Source of the DNA: JBGQDM01 sp041495845
GTDB taxonomy: Bacteria > Acidobacteriota > Terriglobia > Terriglobales > Acidobacteriaceae
DNA: 30,961 bases
NCBI GenBank assembly: GCA_041495845.1
Contig: JBGQDM010000033.1
Location: forward strand, 1-30,961
Direction of reading: 5' to 3'
A model generated the notes under the pieces. The model was not told the DNA's origin and searched no databases. It saw only the letters and a list, made by a program, of their open reading frames with translations. Shown here one piece after another: positions 1 through 6,941 of this stretch. Position 1 is the stretch's first letter. Every line of letters begins with the position of its first letter. A program made the position numbers and the translations under genes.

Positions 1-648
1 AGTAACGGCATCGTTTGGGCTCTGGACAACGTCAGCTACAAGAACCCATGTTGCCAGACCCTTTACGCTTATGATGCGAACAACCTTGGCCACCTGCTCT
101 ACGCCAGCTACCAGGCCCCGAACCAGCGCGATGTTCCGGGGGCAGCAACGAAGTTTGCGGTGCCCACCATCGCCAATGGCAAAGTCTATATTGCGGGCGG
201 CGGCCATTTTTCCGTGTATGGCCTACTGAATGCAATTCCCGTTACCTATGAGACCGAAACCTTGCCGACGGTTACCTCCGGCCCCGCCTTCAAAACGCTG
301 CTTTACAGTGGGTTTCCCGATGGCGTGGGTACAGTGTTCTACGCTCCTGGAGCAGGCGCCAGTATCAGCTTCACGGTGAATGTTGCGAATGCTGGCACCT
401 ACCGGGTGCGTGTCTCCGGCAATAAGGCGCCGAACCGGGGCTCGTGGCAGCTGGCCGTGGACGGCGCGAACGTCGGCCCGGTAGCCAACGAATACAGTGC
501 CACCATTGGATTCGTCGAATACGACCTGGGCACGGTAAGCATCCCTACTGCTGGCAACCATACTTTTAAGTTCACCGTCACCGGGAAAAACGCCAGCAGC
601 ACCGCCTTCTTCGTCTCCTTCGACTATATCCAGCTGACCCCGCAGTAG
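1..648 (+). CDS. C-terminal part of secreted PQQ-like beta-propeller protein with CBM-like tail
   Basis: The reading frame is open from base 1, so the true start lies outside the window; an internal ATG at 160 is not the gene start. The first ~75 visible residues look like the last blades of a PQQ/WD-type beta-propeller (a 'GIVWALDN' strand, 'LYAYDANN', then 'VPTIANGKVYIAG'). The remaining ~135 residues form a beta-rich domain with a malectin/CBM6-like pattern (SFTVNVANAGTYRVRVSG, then GNHTFKFTVTGKN and a final FDYIQL strand), the usual form of a carbohydrate-binding or cell-surface module. Inferred role: exported or surface beta-propeller protein that binds a glycan. Substrate and any catalytic activity cannot be told from this fragment. 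A strong hairpin follows the stop codon. Confidence 0.7.
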   Translation, partial: SNGIVWALDNVSYKNPCCQTLYAYDANNLGHLLYASYQAPNQRDVPGAATKFAVPTIANGKVYIAGGGHFSVYGLLNAIPVTYETETLPTVTSGPAFKTLLYSGFPDGVGTVFYAPGAGASISFTVNVANAGTYRVRVSGNKAPNRGSWQLAVDGANVGPVANEYSATIGFVEYDLGTVSIPTAGNHTFKFTVTGKNASSTAFFVSFDYIQLTPQ

Positions 649-656
649 AGGACAAA

Positions 657-690
657 GCCGGGCCGAAGTTACTTTCGGCCCGGCCCTTTC
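657..690 (+). terminator. Rho-independent-like terminator
   Basis: Eleven perfect base pairs (657-667 with 674-684, arm GCCGGGCCGAA) around a 6-base loop, followed by CCTTT. It begins 9 bases after the stop codon of the propeller protein. The T tract is short. Confidence 0.6.
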
Positions 691-738
691 CGCTACTACC
701 TTCGTGCGGCGCGGCGGCTCATAATCAGCTCCACTCTC

Positions 739-2235
739 GTGCAGCGCACCGGAAAAGCCGCTGTGTTATTTCTCTGCCTTTTTGCTTTGCCTTTTGGCGG
801 CATCGGGCTATTTGTGCTGGCAAAGGGCGTGCGCATGGTCGGGACAGGTGACTCCAAAGCCTGGGTGCTCATCGCCGCGGGCACGCTCTTTACGCTGATC
901 GGGACCGGCCTTGTCGCCGCCACCGCACTCGGCATGGGCCGACTTAAGCGCGTCCATCGCCTGCAGGCGGAACATCCTACCGAACCCTGGCTCTGGCGCG
1001 AAGATTGGGCCGCCGGCCGCGCCGCCAGCAGCACCGGCAGCACCGTGATCGGCGCCTGGATCTTCGCAATTTTCTGGAATACGTTTTCCATCATCATGTT
1101 GCTGGTGATTCCGCTCGCGCAATATCGCCGCGAGCCGAAGACTTACATCGCGCTGATTTTCCCAGCCGTTGGGATCTGGCTGCTCGTCTTGGCGGTGCGA
1201 GCTACGCCGGCGCGCCTTGAATTCGGGAAGACTTTCCTCGAGCTTGCCACCGTGCCCGGCGTCATTGGCCGCGAGCTGCGTGGCACCATCCAAACGCGAT
1301 TGGCACACGTGCCCGACACCGGTGTGTGCTTGAAGCTCACCTGCGTACAGCGCACCACGCAGCGTGGTGGCAACGATCACTCCACCAGCGAACGCATCGT
1401 TTGGCGCACCGAGAAGCCTGTCGCCGCCGGCGAAGTCTGCAGCGGCCCCATGGGGACATCGATCCCGGTGGCGTTTCATTTGCCTCTCGATGCCCGCCCG
1501 ACGGACACGAGTGAGGTCTACACCCAACTCGTGTGGCTGGTAGAGGTGGACGCTACCGTCCCAGGCGTGGACTACAAAGACGTATTCGAAGTTCCTGTAT
1601 TCCGCACCAAAGACACGCCTGCCCGCGAAGAACATCCCTCTGCGTTTGCGTCGGGAGTTCCGGCTGAGCGGCCGTCGCACTCGCAGGTCAACGTGCGTCC
1701 GGCGAGCGAAGGCGGTACCGAGTTTTATTTTCCCGCGGCACGCAACGTGGGTTTCGCTGCGGGTATGACCGCTTTCGCGGGAATCTGGACAGGTGCCATC
1801 GTTTTCATGGTGCAACTCGGTGCACCTTTCTTTTTCCCGTTGGTATTTGGGCTGTTTGATCTGCTCTTCCTGGTAATCGTGGTCCAGGTGTGGCTGGGGA
1901 CATCGCGTGTGGTGGTAAAGGCGGGCAGTGTGCGCGTGCAGCGCGGACTGCTGGGCTCGGGCAAAGTACGCGAGTTCTCCGCGGCGGAGATCGCCGCCAT
2001 CCGCCCCGCCATCACGGCGCAGCAGGGCGGCTCCACCGGCACGCCCTATTACACTGTGCAGCTCTTGACCACCAGCGGCCGGACGTATGCGCTGGGCGAC
2101 AACCTGCGCGACCAGCAGGAAGCCGAGTGGCTAGCGGCAGAAATGACGCGCGGCGCCGGCCTGCAGCCCCAATCCATGGCCGCGGCGGCGGGCGCCGATC
2201 CGATTGCGGAACTGAATCGCCTCTTCCGCAAATAG
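739..2235 (+). CDS. Multi-TM membrane protein, DUF3592-like
   Basis: A 498-residue protein starting at GTG. It has about six hydrophobic segments: residues ~7-29, 42-64, 104-127 and 135-154, a soluble middle of ~180 residues, then a pair at ~336-356 and 362-384, and a cytosolic-looking C-terminal ~100 residues with a beta-strand pattern. The soluble middle carries a beta-sandwich signature (IPVAFHLPLDARP, then LVWLVEVDATVPGVDY and FEVPVF) like that in DUF3592-type and arrestin-fold membrane proteins. No catalytic motif is visible and the function is unknown. It stands alone: a terminator lies upstream and a 93-base gap with a candidate promoter lies downstream. The GTG start is the most upstream start in frame; the first TM follows directly, which fits. 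Confidence 0.65.
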   Translation: MQRTGKAAVLFLCLFALPFGGIGLFVLAKGVRMVGTGDSKAWVLIAAGTLFTLIGTGLVAATALGMGRLKRVHRLQAEHPTEPWLWREDWAAGRAASSTGSTVIGAWIFAIFWNTFSIIMLLVIPLAQYRREPKTYIALIFPAVGIWLLVLAVRATPARLEFGKTFLELATVPGVIGRELRGTIQTRLAHVPDTGVCLKLTCVQRTTQRGGNDHSTSERIVWRTEKPVAAGEVCSGPMGTSIPVAFHLPLDARPTDTSEVYTQLVWLVEVDATVPGVDYKDVFEVPVFRTKDTPAREEHPSAFASGVPAERPSHSQVNVRPASEGGTEFYFPAARNVGFAAGMTAFAGIWTGAIVFMVQLGAPFFFPLVFGLFDLLFLVIVVQVWLGTSRVVVKAGSVRVQRGLLGSGKVREFSAAEIAAIRPAITAQQGGSTGTPYYTVQLLTTSGRTYALGDNLRDQQEAEWLAAEMTRGAGLQPQSMAAAAGADPIAELNRLFRK

Positions 2236-2316
2236 CCACCAGACCTACTTAGCGCACAGGCGGAATTTTGCCAGCTGCGATTCCGTTTCGTCTGGTGCTT
2301 CCGCCTGCAATCGAAA

Positions 2317-2322
2317 TAGAAT
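2317..2322 (+). promoter_or_regulatory. Candidate -10 box (TAGAAT), leaderless arrangement
   Basis: TAGAAT ends 6 bases before the ATG at 2329, so a transcript starting at the usual distance would begin at or next to the start codon. No convincing -35 box and no Shine-Dalgarno sequence are seen. Confidence 0.35.
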
Positions 2323-2328
2323 CGGACG

Positions 2329-2853
2329 ATGCGTTCCTGTACGCTCTTGCGGAAACTGCTGTATGCCGGCGGGTTGCTGGTGCTGGCGGGCTGGTGGGCG
2401 TGCACGCCGCCGCCGCAGGAAACGTCCGCGTCGGAGACGCGGCAGCGCGTCGCCCGCGGCAATGCCAACGGACCCACACGCGATCTTGGCCGGGACGAAG
2501 AGGCGGGCGGGCACACGCTGCGCCGACATGTGGGCCGCAGCGATGAGCAGTTGCGCGAGCGACTGCAAAACGAGCGCGGCATTGCGGCCGCCTCCACCTA
2601 CACCGACCGGGCCACGGCCGAAGCCGCCGTTGGCACAGCTCTTGAGCGGGAGCAGGAACGCGTGCAGCGCTGGCTGGAGCGCACCGGCGGACATCCCAAC
2701 CTGGCGCTCGACTACCAGAGCGAAAATCCGGTAGGGAGAACGCTGCACCGCGGCGAGACCACGCCGCAGCCCTGCAATCAAGCCAAGGTGGTGTTGCGGT
2801 GGGTCCCGCCGGGCGCGTACTACGTGTTGACTTCCTATCCGGAGTGCCGGTGA
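2329..2853 (+). CDS. Exported RNase A-like toxin (CdiA-CT RNase A domain), lipoprotein-like
   Basis: 174 residues. The N-terminus is basic, then hydrophobic (residues 8-24) and ends at Cys25; this looks like a signal peptide, possibly lipoprotein, but the residues before Cys (WWA) make a poor lipobox. Residues ~58-172 match the bacterial CdiA-CT RNase A family: GGHTLRRHVG (60-69), AAASTYTDRATAE (86-98), LDYQSENPVGRTLHRG, and the end YYVLTSYPE. From memory, the Yersinia kristensenii CdiA-CT active site is His175, Arg186, Thr276 and Tyr278; here His67, Arg78, Thr168 and Tyr170 keep exactly that spacing. Predicted activity: RNA cleavage without metal in a target cell or compartment. There is no CdiA, Rhs or other delivery stalk, only the export signal. 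The stop codon overlaps the start of the immunity-like gene (ATGA). Confidence 0.8.
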   Translation: MRSCTLLRKLLYAGGLLVLAGWWACTPPPQETSASETRQRVARGNANGPTRDLGRDEEAGGHTLRRHVGRSDEQLRERLQNERGIAAASTYTDRATAEAAVGTALEREQERVQRWLERTGGHPNLALDYQSENPVGRTLHRGETTPQPCNQAKVVLRWVPPGAYYVLTSYPECR

Positions 2854-3197
2854 TGAGAGAGAAGAAACCGGTGCGCGGCGCGGGTGTGCCGGAGATTTCA
2901 GCCGCGTCATTTCCCGCGCTGCGGCGATTTCTGCGCGGCTATCTCCATGAAGACTGGATGGCGGACCACGCCTCGGCGGCGGAAGCAGCCCAGCAGTTCT
3001 GCCAAGATGCAGACCGGGAAGAGCGGCAGCAAGTGCTGCGGGAGTGGCTGGCTTTCCAGAAGCAGGTGAAGGGACAACCGCTCCGGGAGGTCAACCGGCT
3101 GCTGCAGGAGAAGCTGGGTGCGGCCTGGGACGTGCAAAGCGCAGCCGAACTGGACGCGATGGGGGAAGCGCTTAGCGGCGGCCGCCAGCAGCGGTAG
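2853..3197 (+). CDS. CdiI_2-like immunity protein
   Basis: 114 residues starting at the ATG that shares ATGA with the stop of the RNase A-like gene, which indicates translational coupling; an upstream in-frame start at 2799 would overlap the toxin by 55 bases and is less likely. Residues ~20-36 (FPALRRFLRGYLHEDW) carry the GYxHxDW signature of the CdiI_2 family of contact-dependent-inhibition immunity proteins, followed by an all-helical stretch (EAAQQFCQDADREERQQVL and LREVNRLLQEKLG). There is no signal peptide, so it should act in the cytoplasm, presumably by binding the RNase domain. The last 26 bases overlap the 3' end of the convergent LysR gene. Family assignment is by motif recognition; pairing is by position and overlap. 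Confidence 0.72.
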   Translation: MREKKPVRGAGVPEISAASFPALRRFLRGYLHEDWMADHASAAEAAQQFCQDADREERQQVLREWLAFQKQVKGQPLREVNRLLQEKLGAAWDVQSAAELDAMGEALSGGRQQR

Positions 3198-4104
3198 AAC
3201 CGGTCACCGCGCGGTCCGGCTGGCCCAGCATGTTGATAAATTCACACAGGTGGGGCAGATCGGGCTGGTCCCGCAACGTGGCCGCGTACCAGACGCGCCG
3301 GATCCCTTCTTTAGTGAATGGGCGGGCGATCACTTTTCCAGCTTTGATATGTGGCGCAGCCGCCCAGTTCGCCACCCAGGCCACACCCATCCCGGACGCC
3401 ACCATTTCCATCAGTAAGTCTGTCTGCGAGATTTCCAGCACTTCCTTTAGTTTGACACCAGCGGGAAGCAAGTAACTGTTGAGCAATGTGCTGTTGCGGG
3501 CGGGCGGAAACATGATGACAGTTTCCCCGGCGAAGTGTTGCGGTGTCAGGTAGCTGACGTGGGCGAGGGCATGGTCCGGCGCCAGCACGATAAACGTCTC
3601 GTCTTCAAAAACGCGGGTGAATACAAGCTTCTTGTTGTCCGGGTCGGGGCAGGTAACCAGGGCGAGATCGAGTTTGCCGTCGAGCATCGCCCCCAGGGGA
3701 TCGCTCGTGGATGCGGTGTCGATGGACACGCGGACGCCAGGGAAGCGACAGCGGAATCTGGCCCACAGGTCGGGGAGCCAGTAGTAAGAAGTGTTGCACT
3801 CGGTGCTGAGACGAATGACGCTCCGCGGGCCGCTTTGGAGGCTTTGGGCGTGGGTCTCGGCCTGACTTAATTCTTCGAGCGTGCGTCGCGCGCTGGTCAG
3901 CAGATGACTGCCGGCGGCAGTCAGAACCATCTTCTTGCCGACACGAAGAAAGAGACGAGCGCCCAGCCTGTCCTCGGCATCCTTGAGTTGATGGCTGAGT
4001 GCCGATTGCGTGAGGTGCAGTTGGCGGGCCGCGGCGGTGATGCTGCCGTGTTCGGCGACGGCCGCCAGCAGGCGCAGGTGGCGGATCTCCAGCTTCACGT
4101 CCAT
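3172..4104 (-). CDS. LysR-family transcriptional regulator, MetR-like
   Basis: 310 residues from the ATG at 4104 (MDVKLEIRHLRLLAAV). An in-frame ATG 26 codons upstream gives a polar, low-similarity extension and is disfavoured. The winged HTH spans residues ~8-65 (GSITAAARQLHLTQSALSHQ is the helix-turn-helix). The effector domain has the STECNTSYYWLPDLW and EISQTDLLMEMVASGMGVAW stretches typical of MetR-type regulators, which respond to homocysteine in enterobacteria. Whether this one regulates methionine genes is not shown: no met gene lies nearby. The divergent neighbour at 4280 is a small secreted protein 175 bases away. The 3' end overlaps the CdiI-like gene convergently. Confidence 0.85.
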   Translation of the reverse strand: MDVKLEIRHLRLLAAVAEHGSITAAARQLHLTQSALSHQLKDAEDRLGARLFLRVGKKMVLTAAGSHLLTSARRTLEELSQAETHAQSLQSGPRSVIRLSTECNTSYYWLPDLWARFRCRFPGVRVSIDTASTSDPLGAMLDGKLDLALVTCPDPDNKKLVFTRVFEDETFIVLAPDHALAHVSYLTPQHFAGETVIMFPPARNSTLLNSYLLPAGVKLKEVLEISQTDLLMEMVASGMGVAWVANWAAAPHIKAGKVIARPFTKEGIRRVWYAATLRDQPDLPHLCEFINMLGQPDRAVTGSTAAGGRR

Positions 4105-4279
4105 GTTTGTGTTTGATCCCGGAGAGCGGACGGTGGATTTATTTTCTTCTTCAGGCCTTGTCTCCGGCGCCGGGGCAAGCATGAGCGCGTTTCCCGCTTC
4201 CAGAAAAACAAACCATCAATCGGCCCGGGGGTCGGCCACGTCCAATCCGCATGGATCGAAAAGATCCGAGGAGGCAGTT

Positions 4280-4714
4280 ATGAAGAGGGGTGTGGTCAGC
4301 CTGTTAATTGCAGTTAGTGTGTTGGGCTTACTGGTGGCGCCGGCAGTAGCACAGACGGTGCACAACAGTGTGGTCCAGGTGCCATTTGACTTCGTGGCCA
4401 ATAACAAAGCCTATCCAGCCGGCAGTTATCTGCTCACGACGCAGGGGACATTTGTGGCGCTTCGCGACGCGGACGGACGCTTTCTGGCCTACCTGGGCAG
4501 CCATCCTGCGCAGTCCGAGGATACGGCGGCCAAGAGCAAGCTGGTGTTTTATGACGTGGATGGAAAACACTTCCTGGCCCGCATCTGGTTCGCCGGCTCC
4601 CGGGATGGTGTGGAGTTGATTCGCGCCGGAAAGGAAACGGAGGTGGCACAGCAATTTTCCGCGACCGACGTGCGGCGTGCAGCCAACGGCGTACCCGAAA
4701 ACAGTGGCAAGTAG
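4280..4714 (+). CDS. Small secreted protein of an Acidobacteriota-type family
   Basis: 144 residues. The start is set by a strong ribosome binding site (GAGGAGG at 4268-4274) and an immediate signal peptide (residues 1-24, ending PAVAQ); a longer in-frame ORF upstream has no such signal. The mature part begins VPFDFVANNKAYPAGSYLL and later has KLVFYDVDGKHFLARIWFAGS, a pattern I recognise from short secreted proteins common in Acidobacteriota. No enzymatic motif is present; the fold is probably a small beta structure and the role is unknown. It is divergent from the LysR gene and may be its target, which is only an inference from arrangement. Confidence 0.75.
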   Translation: MKRGVVSLLIAVSVLGLLVAPAVAQTVHNSVVQVPFDFVANNKAYPAGSYLLTTQGTFVALRDADGRFLAYLGSHPAQSEDTAAKSKLVFYDVDGKHFLARIWFAGSRDGVELIRAGKETEVAQQFSATDVRRAANGVPENSGK

Positions 4715-4738
4715 GAAAATCCAAAGCTGAGGACGGTC

Positions 4739-5293
4739 GTGGACCCAGAAAACGGCAGCAGACAGGCAAGTGATCCGAAGGTGACCAAGCTCATTCGCGT
4801 GGCCCGGGAGCTGGACCGGCTCCTGGCCCAGCGGGCGGAGATCACGCAGAGAATTGAGGCTGCAAGACAGATGCTGGCCGGGCTGGCCGGCGAGTTCGGA
4901 GAGGTCGCAGCGGTAGAAGTGGCCGGCTGGGTACCGCGAAGGACAGTTCGCCAGCCCGGATTTACCCACGCGTGCCGGACCGTGTTGGTTGAAGCCCCCA
5001 GGCCGCTGACCGGCCGTGAAGTGCAGGGGCAGTTGCGAATGAGGTTCCCGGATATGGCAGCCCGGCACAAAGACCTGGGGGCGTCGGTGGGCACGGTGCT
5101 GAGCCGGCTGGTCGCCTACGGGGAGGCACAGACCGCCGGGGATGAGGCCGACCGCAAGACCTGGTGGGCAGTGGCCAGGCGAGAACCGGAGATTCAGGCA
5201 GAGGGCGGGCTGCGAGCTTCGCTTCCAGCAACGCCAGGCGTAGCTACCGGTGGCAACGGTCTGGATCACTACGCCGGTCACGCCTCCCGGTGA
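4739..5293 (+). CDS. Hypothetical protein: coiled coil plus winged-helix-like domain
   Basis: 184 residues starting at GTG, 24 bases after the previous stop. Residues ~14-50 form an amphipathic helix rich in Leu, Arg and Glu (LIRVARELDRLLAQRAEITQ), probably a coiled coil. Residues ~75-145 (TVLVEAPRPLTGREVQGQL, then SVGTVLSRLVAYGEAQ and KTWWA) look like a winged-helix fold in which the second part is the recognition helix and wing. This would suit a small DNA-binding protein, but I do not recognise the family. The last ~40 residues are low in structure. The GTG start has no clear ribosome binding site, so the exact start is uncertain. Confidence 0.5.
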   Translation: MDPENGSRQASDPKVTKLIRVARELDRLLAQRAEITQRIEAARQMLAGLAGEFGEVAAVEVAGWVPRRTVRQPGFTHACRTVLVEAPRPLTGREVQGQLRMRFPDMAARHKDLGASVGTVLSRLVAYGEAQTAGDEADRKTWWAVARREPEIQAEGGLRASLPATPGVATGGNGLDHYAGHASR

Positions 5294-5375
5294 GCCATCT
5301 CACTGCCAAGGCAAGCCGTCTCCGCGAGAATGGGCATGGGGAACCTCTAAGCAGGTTTACCTGGGAGGATCTAGC

Positions 5376-6686
5376 ATGCCCAGCAATAGTCTCGGCATTA
5401 CCGACAACCGGAATGGTAAGACCTACAACGTTCCAGTTGAGAATGGGACCATCCGTGCGATGGACCTGCGGCAGATCAAAACCAGCCCGGAAGATTTTGG
5501 GCTCATGTCCTACGACCCGGCATTCATGAACACTGCGTCGTGCCGCAGCGCGGTCACCTATATTGACGGCGACCGGGGCATCTTGCGGTATCGCGGCTAT
5601 CCGATTGAAGTGCTGGCAGAAAAATGCACGTTTCCGGAAGTGGCTTACCTTCTGCTTTTCGGCGAATTGCCCACCGAAGTGCAGTTGCAGGAATGGATCA
5701 GGAACATCACCCTGCACACCATGCTGCACGAAAGCACCAAGAAATTCATGGACGGCTTCCATCATGATGCCCATCCGATGGGAATGTTGGTGAGTTCTGT
5801 AGCGGCGCTTTCCACCATCTATCCCGAGTCCAGGCACGTGCTGGATCCGGCCAATCGTCTGTTGCAAATCAAGCGGCTCATCGCCAAGGTGCCGTCAATC
5901 GCGGCCTTTGCCTACCGTCACAACCTCGGTCTGCCTTATGTCTATCCCGACAACGAACTGAGCTATGCCGAGAACTTCATGAACATGCTGTGGAAGAAGG
6001 TAGAGCCCAAATACGTGGCCAACCCGATCCTGGCGCGGGCGCTCGACATTCTCTTCATTCTCCATGCCGACCATGAGCAGAACTGCAGCGCCAACACCAT
6101 GCGGGCCGTGGGCAGCTCGCAAGCCGACCCGTACGTCACCACCGCGGCGGCGTGTGCGGCTCTGTCCGGACCGCTGCACGGCGGGGCCAACGAGGAAGTA
6201 CTGAAGATGCTCGACGAGATTGGCTCGCGGCAGAACGTGCCCGCCTACATGAAGCGCATCAAGGAAGGGCACGGCAAGCTGATGGGCTTCGGTCACCGCG
6301 TTTACAAGAACTACGACCCGCGGGCCAAGATCCTCAAGTGGGCGGCGGAGCAGGTGTTTGAGGTCACCGGCCGCAATCCGAAGCTGGATATCGCCCTCGA
6401 ACTGGAACGGATTGCGCTCGATGACGAGTACTTCGTCAAGCGCAAACTGTATCCCAACGTGGATTTCTACTCCGGCATCATCTATCAGGCGCTGGGCTTC
6501 CAACCGGAAATCTTTACCGTCCTGTTCGCCATTCCGCGCACCGCCGGCTGGCTGGCCCAATGGCAGGAGATGCTGATCGATCCGGAGCAGAAGATCGCAC
6601 GCCCGCGGCAGGTCTGGACCGGGCACGAAGTCCGCGAATTTATTCCGCAGGACAAGCGAGTCCCCACCAGCGCGGTTTCGCGCTAA
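5376..6686 (+). CDS. gltA: Citrate synthase
   Basis: 436 residues. The start ATG is preceded by GGGAGG (5363-5368); a longer in-frame ORF from 5250 lacks a ribosome binding site and similarity. It condenses oxaloacetate with acetyl-CoA to citrate in the cytoplasm, the entry step of the TCA cycle. The catalytic triad is in place: His268 (LSGPLHGGANE), His307 (MGFGHRVYKNYDPR) and Asp363 (PNVDFYSG), almost the same numbers as in E. coli GltA, so the protein is full length for the hexameric type. The N-terminal ~50 residues match the extra beta domain of type II (NADH-sensitive) enzymes; actual NADH inhibition is not proven. Single gene, closed by a strong terminator. Confidence 0.96.
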   Translation: MPSNSLGITDNRNGKTYNVPVENGTIRAMDLRQIKTSPEDFGLMSYDPAFMNTASCRSAVTYIDGDRGILRYRGYPIEVLAEKCTFPEVAYLLLFGELPTEVQLQEWIRNITLHTMLHESTKKFMDGFHHDAHPMGMLVSSVAALSTIYPESRHVLDPANRLLQIKRLIAKVPSIAAFAYRHNLGLPYVYPDNELSYAENFMNMLWKKVEPKYVANPILARALDILFILHADHEQNCSANTMRAVGSSQADPYVTTAAACAALSGPLHGGANEEVLKMLDEIGSRQNVPAYMKRIKEGHGKLMGFGHRVYKNYDPRAKILKWAAEQVFEVTGRNPKLDIALELERIALDDEYFVKRKLYPNVDFYSGIIYQALGFQPEIFTVLFAIPRTAGWLAQWQEMLIDPEQKIARPRQVWTGHEVREFIPQDKRVPTSAVSR

Positions 6687-6696
6687 GCAGTCGAGC

Positions 6697-6731
6697 CCGG
6701 GGGACGGTCCTACGTCCCCCGGTGCCTTTTT
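6697..6731 (+). terminator. Rho-independent terminator of citrate synthase
   Basis: Nine-bp perfect GC-rich stem (CCGGGGGAC 6697-6705 with 6714-6722), 8-base loop, and a T5 tract within 6 bases of the stem. Confidence 0.75.
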
Positions 6732-6850
6732 CGCCACGGAGGCCACTCGTCTCCGGAAATCCGCGGTTTTGCGCGCCTCCGCGCATGGTCACCGAGGGTA
6801 CAGGGCCTTCCGGGCACCATTGGTAACCATCGGACTGTACTTCCCGACAT

Positions 6851-6856
6851 TACAAT
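6851..6856 (+). promoter_or_regulatory. Candidate -10 box for the TPR gene
   Basis: TACAAT lies 85 bases upstream of the ATG at 6942 in the gap after the gltA terminator. The -35 region is weak. Confidence 0.3.
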
Positions 6857-6941
6857 AGGCACGTCGCAGTCACCTCGCGGCGGGGAGTTTCCTGACGAGA
6901 GGCGCCCATCGTTCCCGGGTGAGAAGCGAGGTCCGCATCCT

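Noticed and set aside
808..1815. Minus-strand frame of 335 codons
   Set aside because: Antisense to the DUF3592-like membrane protein, whose TM pattern and start are convincing.
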